Assembly (NCBI RefSeq): GCF_037974265.1
Contig: NZ_CP150233.1
Location: forward strand, 4,650,001 to 4,714,000
Direction of reading: 5' to 3'
Source of the DNA: Paenibacillus sp. FSL R5-0623
Lineage (GTDB): Bacteria; Bacillota; Bacilli; Paenibacillales; Paenibacillaceae
DNA length: 64,000 bases
The notes beneath the pieces were generated by a model, which saw nothing but the letters and a program-made list of their open reading frames with translations, had not been told where the DNA came from and did not search any database. Positions 34,181-42,591 of the stretch are shown here, one piece after another. Each line of letters begins with the position of its first letter. Position 1 is the first letter of the stretch. The position numbers and the translations under genes are program-made.

Positions 34181-37100
34181 TTATTTTACAAAGACAGGCA
34201 TTGCTTCCGAAGAGAAGTTGATCGTTTGCAGCATGATCAGCAGCGCACGAATCGTATCCAATGAAGTCATACATACAATGCCGTTTTCTACCGCTTCACG
34301 ACGGATACGGAAACCATCACGCTGCGGTGTTTTGCCTTTGGTGAGTGTATTGAAGACAAAGTTTGCTTCGCCGCTACGGATCATATCCAGAATGTTCGGC
34401 GAACCTTCACTTAATTTGTTAACAGTCGTTACCGGAATGTTCGCTGCTTCAAGCGCAGCTGCTGTTCCGCCGGTAGCCATGATTTTGTAACCCAGTCTGT
34501 AGAAACCTTCGAGCAAAGGAACCGCTTCGTCTTTGTCTTTGTCTGCTACAGTTACTACGATCGCTCCGGTTGCCGGAATTTTCATTCCTGCACCGATGAG
34601 ACCTTTGAACAACGCTTTAGCGTAATTCGGGTCACGGCCCATAACCTCACCTGTAGACTTCATCTCAGGTCCGAGGGTTGGTTCTACACGACGCAGCTTC
34701 GCGAAGGAGAAGACCGGAACTTTAACAGATACATGATCCGATTCAGGCCACAGCCCGTCAACATAACCAAGATCTTTCAGTTTCACACCCAGAATGGCTT
34801 GTGTTGCCAAGTTCGCCATCGGAATGTTGGTTACTTTGCTCAGGAATGGTACGGTACGGGATGAACGCGGGTTCACCTCGATAATGTACACTTGGCCATC
34901 ATGGATAACAAACTGGATGTTGACCAAACCTACCGTTTTCAGTTCTTTCGCAATTTTGATGGTAATCTCTACAATTTTCTCTTTCAAATCCTGGGACAGA
35001 TGTTGAGGAGGATATACCGCGATGGAGTCACCAGAGTGAACCCCTGCACGCTCGATATGTTCCATGATTCCCGGAATCAATACCGTTTCACCATCACAGA
35101 TGGCGTCAACCTCAACTTCTTTACCCATCATGTAACGGTCGATCAGGACCGGATGCTCCGGATTGATTTTAACCGCCTGTTCCATGTATGTCAGCAATTC
35201 AGCATCGGAGTATACAATCTCCATCGCACGACCGCCGAGTACATAGGAAGGACGAACCAGTACTGGGTAGCCCAGACTTTGAGCTGTTTCTACCGCATCA
35301 TCAACGGAAATGACCGTTTTACCTTTTGGCTGTGCAATCTCCAGACGGGAGAGCAGACGCTCGAACTTCTTGCGATCCTCCGCCTCATCGATGCTTTCCA
35401 GATCCGTTCCGAGAATGGTTACACCTGCATTACGCAGTGGTGCTGCCAGATTGATGGCCGTTTGACCACCGAACTGTACGATAACCCCTACTGGTTTCTC
35501 CTGTTCAATCACGTTCATGACATCTTCGAAGAAGAGCGGTTCAAAGTACAGGCGATCCGATGTATTAAAGTCCGTAGACACCGTCTCCGGGTTATTATTA
35601 ATAATGACTGCTTCATAGCCTGCTTTTTGCAATGCCCATACTGCGTGTACAGTAGAGTAGTCAAACTCAATCCCTTGACCAATCCGGATTGGTCCTGAAC
35701 CCAGCACCACAACTTTTTTCTTATCTGAAGGAATTACTTCATTTTCTGTCTCGTAAGTTGAGTAGTAATATGGCGTTGTGGCTTCGAACTCAGCCGCGCA
35801 TGTATCTACCATTTTGTACACTGGGCGCAGGTTCTCTGCTTCCCGACGAGTTCTAACTTCCGCTTCAGTTGTTAATGTGCCTCCTGGCTGACCTTGCGCA
35901 CGCAGTTCAGCAATGGCACGGTCTGTGAATCCAAGGCGTTTCGCTTGATACAGAATGTCGGAAGACAATTCGGATTCTTCGCGAATGCGATCTTCGAATG
36001 CGATCAGACCTTCGATTTTATCAAGGAACCACCAGTCAATCTTGGTCAGATCCTGCAGTTGTTGCAACGTATACCCTCTGCGGAATGCTTCGGCAATCAG
36101 GAAGATACGCTCATCATCTGCTTTGATCAGACGTTCGTTCAAGGTAGCTTCGTCCAGCGTTTCGGCATCCTTCAGGTAGAGGCGATGTACGCCAATTTCC
36201 AGGGAACGAACTGCTTTGTGGATCGACTCTTCGAATGTCCGGCCAATAGCCATTACTTCGCCTGTTGCTTTCATCTGAGTTCCCAGTTTACGGTTCGCCG
36301 AGATGAACTTGTCGAACGGCCAGCGTGGGATTTTGCTCACGATATAATCCAGCGTAGGCTCGAAGCAAGCATACGTTTGGCCTGTTACCGGGTTCACGAT
36401 TTCATCCAACGTGTAACCCATCGCAATTTTGGCAGCCATTTTTGCAATCGGATAACCCGTTGCTTTGGAAGCCAGAGCCGATGAACGGCTTACCCGTGGA
36501 TTTACTTCGATAACATAGTATTGGAAGCTGTGTGGGTCCAGTGCAAACTGTACGTTACATCCACCCTCGATGTTCAGGGCACGGATGATTTTCAGGGAAG
36601 CTGAACGCAGCATTTGATATTCACGGTCCGACAACGTTTGGCTTGGTGCTACGACGATACTGTCGCCTGTATGAACACCTACCGGGTCAAAGTTTTCCAT
36701 GTTGCAGACAACGATACAGTTATCGTTTTTATCCCGCATAACCTCATACTCGACTTCTTTCATACCTGCAATGCTCTTCTCGACCAGACATTGCCCTATC
36801 GGGCTGTAACGAATTCCCGCTGCCACCGTCTCGCGTAGCTCTTCTTCGTTCGCACAGATTCCGCCGCCAGTTCCGCCCAGTGTATAGGCTGGACGCACGA
36901 TGATTGGATAACCAATCTCATTTGCAAATTCAAGTGATTCTTCAAGTGTCGTTACGATGACACTCTCTGGTACAGGTTGTTCCAATTCACGCATCAGGTC
37001 ACGGAACAGATCACGATCTTCCGCTTTCTCGATGGATGTCAGTTGCGTTCCGAGCAATTTTACATTTTCACGTTCCAGCACGCCTGCACGAGCCAGCTCT

Positions 37101-37399
37101 ACAGCCATGTTCAGACCTGTTTGACCACCCAGTGTTGGCAACAAGCCATCTGGACGCTCTTGACGAATGATTTGCGTTACAAAATCCAGGGTGATGGGCT
37201 CAATGTATACTTTGTCAGCCATGTTTGTATCTGTCATAATGGTCGCCGGGTTGCTGTTGATAAGTACAACTTCCACGCCTTCTTCTTTCAGTGCCTGGCA
37301 AGCTTGTGTACCGGCATAGTCGAACTCGGCCGCTTGACCGATGACGATTGGACCGGAACCAATCACCAGGATTTTTTTGAGATCTTTGTTAATCGGCAT
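34181..37399 (-). CDS. carB: carbamoyl-phosphate synthase large chain
   Basis: A 1072-residue enzyme, normal length for the family, made of two ATP-grasp halves (residues 1-400 and 550-930), an oligomerisation domain and a C-terminal MGS-like regulatory domain (GYKIMATGGTAAALEAANIP). It makes carbamoyl phosphate from bicarbonate, ammonia and 2 ATP for pyrimidines. It begins 1 nt after the carA stop. Not arginine-specific by context. Confidence 0.97.
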   Translation of the reverse strand: MPINKDLKKILVIGSGPIVIGQAAEFDYAGTQACQALKEEGVEVVLINSNPATIMTDTNMADKVYIEPITLDFVTQIIRQERPDGLLPTLGGQTGLNMAVELARAGVLERENVKLLGTQLTSIEKAEDRDLFRDLMRELEQPVPESVIVTTLEESLEFANEIGYPIIVRPAYTLGGTGGGICANEEELRETVAAGIRYSPIGQCLVEKSIAGMKEVEYEVMRDKNDNCIVVCNMENFDPVGVHTGDSIVVAPSQTLSDREYQMLRSASLKIIRALNIEGGCNVQFALDPHSFQYYVIEVNPRVSRSSALASKATGYPIAKMAAKIAMGYTLDEIVNPVTGQTYACFEPTLDYIVSKIPRWPFDKFISANRKLGTQMKATGEVMAIGRTFEESIHKAVRSLEIGVHRLYLKDAETLDEATLNERLIKADDERIFLIAEAFRRGYTLQQLQDLTKIDWWFLDKIEGLIAFEDRIREESELSSDILYQAKRLGFTDRAIAELRAQGQPGGTLTTEAEVRTRREAENLRPVYKMVDTCAAEFEATTPYYYSTYETENEVIPSDKKKVVVLGSGPIRIGQGIEFDYSTVHAVWALQKAGYEAVIINNNPETVSTDFNTSDRLYFEPLFFEDVMNVIEQEKPVGVIVQFGGQTAINLAAPLRNAGVTILGTDLESIDEAEDRKKFERLLSRLEIAQPKGKTVISVDDAVETAQSLGYPVLVRPSYVLGGRAMEIVYSDAELLTYMEQAVKINPEHPVLIDRYMMGKEVEVDAICDGETVLIPGIMEHIERAGVHSGDSIAVYPPQHLSQDLKEKIVEITIKIAKELKTVGLVNIQFVIHDGQVYIIEVNPRSSRTVPFLSKVTNIPMANLATQAILGVKLKDLGYVDGLWPESDHVSVKVPVFSFAKLRRVEPTLGPEMKSTGEVMGRDPNYAKALFKGLIGAGMKIPATGAIVVTVADKDKDEAVPLLEGFYRLGYKIMATGGTAAALEAANIPVTTVNKLSEGSPNILDMIRSGEANFVFNTLTKGKTPQRDGFRIRREAVENGIVCMTSLDTIRALLIMLQTINFSSEAMPVFVK

Positions 37400-37400
37400 G

Positions 37401-38543
37401 TTATTGTGCTCCTTTCACTGCGGCTGCCAATACGGCTTGACGCGGCTTTTGCGGGTTAGTGATCTTGTGCTCGCGAATCATCTCAATGAAGCGGTCAAAC
37501 AGATAACTGTTGTCGTACGGACCCGGGGCTGCTTCAGGGTGATATTGAACCGAGAATGCCGGGAATGATTTATGTTTCAGACCTTCAATGGTCTTATCGT
37601 TATTGTTGATATGTGTAACTTCCAGATCTGTACTCTTCACAGACTCTTCGTTTACGGTAAATCCATGGTTCTGGGATGTGATGAAACAACGTCCGCTCTC
37701 CAGTTCTTTCACCGGGTGGTTTCCTCCGCGATGTCCAAACTTAAGTTTTTCGGTGTCTGCTCCTGCCGCAAGTGCGAACAACTGGTGACCCAGGCAGATA
37801 CCAAAGATCGGGTATTCGCCAAGCAGTTCACTGATCATGTTAACTGCGTGAGGTACGTCTTTCGGGTCCCCAGGGCCGTTGGACAGTTGGATGCCGTCCG
37901 GGTTCAGGCGACGAATCTCGTCTGCTGTTACATCGTGTGGAACAACAACAACGTCACAGTTACGTTTGCTGAGTTCGCGCAAGATTCCTGTTTTAGCACC
38001 ATAATCCACGAGTACAATACGTTCAGCCGTTCCCGGGCTATTGTAGACATGCTCCGTAGAAGTCATAGGCACCTGGTTACGCAGCTCGGCGATGGTCGTG
38101 TCTCCCATCATCTCCAGCAGTTCTTCCACAGGCTTCGATCCTGTTGTGAGAATTCCCTTCATTGTGCCGTGGTGACGAATCCGGCGAGTCAACATGCGTG
38201 TATCAATTTCGCTGATTCCTACGATGCCGTATTCTTTGAGCAGATTGTCTACGCTATATTCCGCACGCCAGTTGCTTGGCGTTGGCTCATGACGACGCAC
38301 GACGAAACCGTGCACGTATGGACGAATCGACTCAAAGTCATCACGCGTAATGCCGTAGTTTCCGATCAGCGGATACGTCATGGTTACGATTTGACCGCAA
38401 TAGGAAGGATCCGAAAGCACCTCTTGATAGCCTGTAATTCCCGTATTAAAAACGACCTCACCTGTAGTTTCACCTTCAGCACCAAATGCTTTCCCGGTGA
38501 ACAGTGTGCCGTCTTCCAACAATAATCTTGCCTGTGCCTGCAT
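37401..38543 (-). CDS. carA: carbamoyl-phosphate synthase small chain
   Basis: A 380-residue glutaminase subunit. A class-I amidotransferase domain at the C-terminus has the nucleophile in FGICLGHQ and His/Glu in VQYHPEAAPGP, which supply ammonia to CarB. N-terminal CPSase_sm_chain domain intact. A 435-bp gap with a repeat separates it from pyrC upstream. Confidence 0.97.
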   Translation of the reverse strand: MQAQARLLLEDGTLFTGKAFGAEGETTGEVVFNTGITGYQEVLSDPSYCGQIVTMTYPLIGNYGITRDDFESIRPYVHGFVVRRHEPTPSNWRAEYSVDNLLKEYGIVGISEIDTRMLTRRIRHHGTMKGILTTGSKPVEELLEMMGDTTIAELRNQVPMTSTEHVYNSPGTAERIVLVDYGAKTGILRELSKRNCDVVVVPHDVTADEIRRLNPDGIQLSNGPGDPKDVPHAVNMISELLGEYPIFGICLGHQLFALAAGADTEKLKFGHRGGNHPVKELESGRCFITSQNHGFTVNEESVKSTDLEVTHINNNDKTIEGLKHKSFPAFSVQYHPEAAPGPYDNSYLFDRFIEMIREHKITNPQKPRQAVLAAAVKGAQ

Positions 38544-38586
38544 CCCATTTCACTCCTCTGTGTTTATCAACGTTGAATACTTTGAG

Positions 38587-38766
38587 TTGAACATGGGGGA
38601 CTTCACGTTTGGTGCGGCTCCGTGGGCAGAAAACCCTTTGATCGCTGTGATCCTCGGATTACTTTTTATCATTTTTCAAATGATGTAATCCGGTGATAAA
38701 GGCGAACGCTTTGCTTCTTCGGGTCTTTTCTGTCCACTCCGCAGTTACGTTGGTGTCCATGTTCAA
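38587..38766. repeat. 180-bp MITE-like palindromic repeat in the pyr operon
   Basis: The ends TTGAACATGG ... CCATGTTCAA begin inverted repeats of about 45 bp that both reach GTGGACAGAAAA / GTGGGCAGAAAA. The middle matches the 15238-15370 repeat over several 20-bp blocks. There is no coding gene; the short plus-strand ORF here is created by the repeat. It sits between pyrC and carA. Confidence 0.75.
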
Positions 38767-38978
38767 AAGCATTATTCAACTGTGTTTTGTTTCGTATGTT
38801 AGACTCTCGGCACGATTTGCCTCGAGTTAGTTGAAAAGATGTTACTAGTAAATAAGTTATAGATTAAGTTTTACAGTTAAAAAGATTCTTTGTTTCAAAA
38901 AAGTTAAGAATTACTGTTACTGATTTAAAGAGTTAAAGATGTAGAGTTACTAATTTATCAATTTACTAAATTACCGTT
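38767..38978. other. AT-rich gap between repeat and pyrC
   Basis: About 210 bp with very high AT and many GTTAC/GTAAC and AGTTAA words. No gene, hairpin terminator or clear promoter was seen. It is transcribed through if the operon is continuous. Confidence 0.4.
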
Positions 38979-40283
38979 TTATTGTTGTGCAGTGTTGCTC
39001 CATACGCTTTTGCCATCCACCCATGTTTGTGTGGCCCAGCCTTTCAGCTTCCAGCCTGTGAATGGGGTGTTTCTTCCTTTGGTTGCAAACGTTGCAGGAT
39101 CAACTGCTTTTTCTTCGTTCAGGTCAATCATCGTGATATCCGCTGGTGCTCCCTCTTCCAGTTTGCCTGTATCCAGTCGGAATACACGTGCCGGATCAGC
39201 TGTCATACGTTTCACCAGGAAGTCCAAGCTCCACAGTCCTGTTTCCACAAACTTCGTGTACAGCAGCGGGAAGGCAGTTTCGAATCCTACGATTCCGAAC
39301 GGTGCCAGCTCCATGCCTTTGGCTTTCTCTTCTTCACTGTGTGGCGCGTGATCAGTTACGATCATATCCAGCGTGCCGTCCAGTAAACCTTCGATACAAG
39401 CCTGCACATCGCGTGGTGAGCGAAGCGGCGGGTTCATTTTCCAGTTGGCATCCATGCCCGGGATATCTTCATCCGACAACACCAGATGGTGCGGACATAC
39501 CTCAGCAGTTACTTTAATGCCAATGGACTTTGCTAGACGAATCAGACGAACCGATTGCTCTGTACTTACGTGGCAGACATGGTAATGAACTCCCGTTGCT
39601 TCTGCGAGCAGGATATCACGGCCAACGTGGATAGCTTCGGATTCATTTGGAATCCCTTTGATGCCGTGACGCTTCGAAAACTCACCTTCCGTCACATATC
39701 CACCAACAACCAGTGAGTCATCTTCACAGTGAGCGATCACGGGCATATCCATGCTTGCCGCGAGGCTCATGGCATCCTTCATCATTTGAGCGTTTTGTAC
39801 ACCTACACCGTCATCTGTGAATCCAATAGCGCCTGCTTCTTTTAATGCGGCAAAATCGGTAAGTTCACGACCCAGTTCGTTTTTTGTAATGGCTGCATAA
39901 GGCAACACTTTAACCAGATCAGCTTCTTTGGCTTTATCCAATACCAGTTTCACAACTTCCGCTGTATCTGTTACTGGTCTCGTGTTCGGCATGCAAGCGA
40001 TCGTTGTAAAACCACCTTGTGCTGCTGAACGGGCACCTGTCTCGATCGTCTCTTTGTGTTCGAATCCAGGTTCACGCAGATGTACGTGCATATCGATCAA
40101 TCCCGGAATGACCAGTTTGCCTGATGCGTCTGTTACACTTCGCGCTGACTTTTCGGCATCCAGTACGGCTTGGTCTTCCAGACCAGCGATTTTTTTAATT
40201 TTACCTTCATCTATAATGATGGTTTTCCGTTCAAGTTCCCCTTGTTGGTTCAAGATGTTCGCGTTTTTTATAATCTGTAGCAT
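38979..40283 (-). CDS. pyrC: dihydroorotase
   Basis: A 434-residue class-I dihydroorotase. HVHLREPG holds the first metal histidines, Lys/Asp ligands follow (DDGVGVQN; HCEDDSLV), and TDHAPHS the late Asp-His pair. Closes carbamoyl-aspartate to dihydroorotate. ATG 40283 has GGAGGG 5-6 nt upstream; the earlier ATG in frame has no site. Confidence 0.96.
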   Translation of the reverse strand: MLQIIKNANILNQQGELERKTIIIDEGKIKKIAGLEDQAVLDAEKSARSVTDASGKLVIPGLIDMHVHLREPGFEHKETIETGARSAAQGGFTTIACMPNTRPVTDTAEVVKLVLDKAKEADLVKVLPYAAITKNELGRELTDFAALKEAGAIGFTDDGVGVQNAQMMKDAMSLAASMDMPVIAHCEDDSLVVGGYVTEGEFSKRHGIKGIPNESEAIHVGRDILLAEATGVHYHVCHVSTEQSVRLIRLAKSIGIKVTAEVCPHHLVLSDEDIPGMDANWKMNPPLRSPRDVQACIEGLLDGTLDMIVTDHAPHSEEEKAKGMELAPFGIVGFETAFPLLYTKFVETGLWSLDFLVKRMTADPARVFRLDTGKLEEGAPADITMIDLNEEKAVDPATFATKGRNTPFTGWKLKGWATQTWVDGKSVWSNTAQQ

Positions 40284-40408
40284 AATTGCCCTCCGCTTCG
40301 GTCTGTCCGGCTTACCAGGCAAGCCGGATGATTTTCTTTATCGTGTACTCTCTTATTGCTCTATAAGAACTACCGTACCGTCAGCCTATGACCCACAGCC
40401 AGACCCTG

Positions 40409-41320
40409 TTACAGTTTCATCGCACGTTCCATAACCGCCATGCGGATTGGAACGCCGTTTGCCATCTGCGGGAAGATCCGTGATGCTTCACTCTCCACAA
40501 CCGCGTCATCTACCTCGACATTGCGATTCACAGGAGCAGGGTGCATGATAATGGTGCTTGGTTTTAGGCGTGACGCACGTTCTTCCGTCAATCCGTAGTG
40601 TTCGCGATAATCCTCAGCTGAAGTAATCAAGCCATGTTGATGACGTTCCAGTTGAACACGGAGCATCATGACTACATCTGCATCCAGCGCTTCTTCAAGA
40701 CCGACATAAGGAGCATGCTCTGCGAGTTCTGGTGCCTGCATTGTTTGCGGAGCACAGAAGCGTACATCTGCACCAAACTTTTGCAGTGCCCACAGGTTGG
40801 AACGAGCTACACGGCTATGCAGGATGTCACCAATGATGGAAACACGCAAGCCTTTCAGTTCGCCAAATGCTTTCCTCATCGTGTAGAGGTCCAGCAAGGC
40901 CTGTGTGGGATGCTCATTGTTGCCGTCTCCAGCGTTCACGAGTGGTACATTCACTTTCTGAGCCAGTTGTTGCAGAACGCCTGCCGGTTTCAACCGGATC
41001 ACGCCTGCATCAATGCCCATCGACTCAAGTGTTCGTACCGTATCGTAGATCGACTCTCCTTTTTCCACACTGGATGCGGCTGCCGTAAAGTTCAGCACTT
41101 GTGCGCCCAGGCGTTTCTCTGCCATTTCGAAAGAGAAGCGGGTACGTGTGCTGTTCTCGAAGAACATGTTCGCAACGAAGCGTGATTCCAGTACAGGAAC
41201 CAGTTTCTCTTTCTGCGCTTCCCAGTGAGCCGCTCTGTTCAGAATGGACTCGATTTCTCCTCGACTAAGTTCCTTCAGTCCAAGCAAGCTTCGGTCTCTC
41301 AATGCTGTCTGTGTAATCAT
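40409..41320 (-). CDS. pyrB: aspartate carbamoyltransferase catalytic chain
   Basis: A 303-residue enzyme joining carbamoyl phosphate and aspartate. ENSTRTRFSFE is the carbamoyl-phosphate site, HPTQALLD the conserved His motif and HPAPVNRNVEV a late one. No regulatory pyrI is needed in Bacillales. It overlaps pyrR by 1 nt, so the two are coupled. Confidence 0.97.
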   Translation of the reverse strand: MITQTALRDRSLLGLKELSRGEIESILNRAAHWEAQKEKLVPVLESRFVANMFFENSTRTRFSFEMAEKRLGAQVLNFTAAASSVEKGESIYDTVRTLESMGIDAGVIRLKPAGVLQQLAQKVNVPLVNAGDGNNEHPTQALLDLYTMRKAFGELKGLRVSIIGDILHSRVARSNLWALQKFGADVRFCAPQTMQAPELAEHAPYVGLEEALDADVVMMLRVQLERHQHGLITSAEDYREHYGLTEERASRLKPSTIIMHPAPVNRNVEVDDAVVESEASRIFPQMANGVPIRMAVMERAMKL

Positions 41321-41883
41321 TATGCTTGCTCCCCCCGGTTCTGAGTGATTTTGACTTCGTCCTGTCCGTCCGTTTCCATGAGTGCAACTTCAATCTCCTC
41401 TGATTTGGAAGTCGGCACATTTTTGCCGATAAAATCAGGTCGAATCGGAAGTTCCCGGTGTCCGCGGTCTGCGAGCACAGCCAGCTGAATGTTCTGCGGT
41501 CTTCCACAGTCCATCAGGGCATCCATCGCTGCGCGAATCGTCCGTCCGGTATAGAGCACATCATCGAACAAAATCACTTTTTTGTTGTGGATCGAAAGTG
41601 ATTCAGGTGTCATAATCAACATTTCCTTGCGATTCGCTTTATTTTCGTCCAAGCGGTCATCGCGGTAAGGAGTCACATCCAGTTCTCCCCAGGGGACTTT
41701 GGCGCCCTCGATTTCTTCAATTTTGGCGGCAATCCGTTCTGCGAGGTAAACCCCGCGTGTGCGGATACCGACCAACACACAATCGTCGATTCCTTTGTTT
41801 TTCTCCAATATCTCATGGGCAATCCGTGTTAATGCGCGGCGGATCGCCGTCTCATCCATAATGACATGTGTCTCTGTGCTCAT
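41320..41883 (-). CDS. pyrR: pyr operon attenuator protein / uracil phosphoribosyltransferase
   Basis: A 187-residue bifunctional RNA-binding regulator. The PRPP motif VILFDDVLYTGRTI lies in a type-I PRTase fold. UMP-bound PyrR binds the leader stem-loop and lets the attenuator form, shutting the operon when pyrimidines are plentiful. GAGGAGG precedes the ATG. First gene of the operon. Confidence 0.97.
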   Translation of the reverse strand: MSTETHVIMDETAIRRALTRIAHEILEKNKGIDDCVLVGIRTRGVYLAERIAAKIEEIEGAKVPWGELDVTPYRDDRLDENKANRKEMLIMTPESLSIHNKKVILFDDVLYTGRTIRAAMDALMDCGRPQNIQLAVLADRGHRELPIRPDFIGKNVPTSKSEEIEVALMETDGQDEVKITQNRGEQA

Positions 41884-41936
41884 GCGTTAAGCCTCCTCAG
41901 GATTTCCCTTCAGCATCATGGCCCCGTGACGAGGAG

Positions 41937-41977
41937 AAAAAAAAAGACTCCTTGCCGTGTTTATTGGCAAGGAGTCT
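41937..41977 (-). terminator. pyr operon attenuator (intrinsic terminator)
   Basis: On the minus strand AGACTCCTTGCC and GGCAAGGAGTCT form a 12-bp stem followed by nine T residues, 53 nt before pyrR. Its 5' arm (CCTTGCC) can instead pair with GGCAAGG at the PyrR-binding loop, which makes an antiterminator. Confidence 0.95.
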
Positions 41978-42064
41978 CCGAACTTCAGACCGCTCTGAAG
42001 AAAGTTTACTCTCGGGGATGCATCGCTTCATTTGCCGCAGCAAAAAACGATGTATCGTTCACGT

Positions 42065-42090
42065 TACCTTGCCAGTCTCACGGGACTGAT
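42065..42090 (-). promoter_or_regulatory. PyrR-binding stem-loop (anti-antiterminator)
   Basis: On the leader RNA CAGTCCCGTGAGACTGGCAA followed by GG matches the PyrR recognition loop (AGUCC ... AGACUGGCAAGG). Its GGCAAGG is complementary to the attenuator arm, so the three-state switch of the B. subtilis pyr leaders is present. Confidence 0.85.
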
Positions 42091-42168
42091 TTAAAGGTGC
42101 TATTCATGTCGTTCATATTGCAGGACCTCACAGGGTTCTGTAATCAATATGTCCGTTTGTCTTCATGA

Positions 42169-42197
42169 ATTATGACAGAAAGACAACCCCCTGTCAA
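42169..42197 (-). promoter_or_regulatory. sigma-A promoter of the pyr operon
   Basis: TTGACA (42197-42192), 17-nt spacer, CATAAT (42174-42169). This predicts a leader of about 280 nt before pyrR. Confidence 0.85.
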
Positions 42198-42591
42198 CAC
42201 CTCACCATCGCAGGTGAAAACCCTCTGCTACGTTCTTCTTAGAATCAGCAGTTAGGCTGAAAAACATCCATGCACAATACATCTCATTGGTTATTCATAA
42301 TTATACAACATTTCTGCATATTTATCCATAGGCAAATGAGAAATTTGATATAACCAAAATAAACCTCTGACTATACTCAAGTAGAGACAAAACACTTCTT
42401 TTTAGAACAAACGGTGAGTTTCATTTAAATAATATATGAAGACTCCGAATTACTACCGAGTGAAATGGGTACAGTTTATAAACATGAACCCATTCATAGA
42501 TGCTGCAATAATGCCGATATACATAAGATTCACAAATATGCGACATAGAAATAAGATACGCCCTACATTTATGTACATTTAGGAGGAAGTC
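42198..42591. other. 394-bp region upstream of the pyr promoter and yhgE-like gene
   Basis: AT-rich and divergent. No gene of more than a few dozen codons with a ribosome site is seen; it must hold the promoter for the plus-strand Pip gene, but no strong -35/-10 pair could be chosen. Confidence 0.4.

Noticed and set aside
34892..36838. Long plus-strand ORFs opposite carB
   Set aside because: They are antisense shadows of a highly conserved, biased coding sequence; composition (Cys/His/Arg rich) is typical of such shadows.
38497..38688. Plus-strand ORF of 63 codons between carA and pyrC with a hydrophobic end
   Set aside because: It lies within the start of carA on the other strand and inside the palindromic repeat; no ribosome site and no conservation expected.
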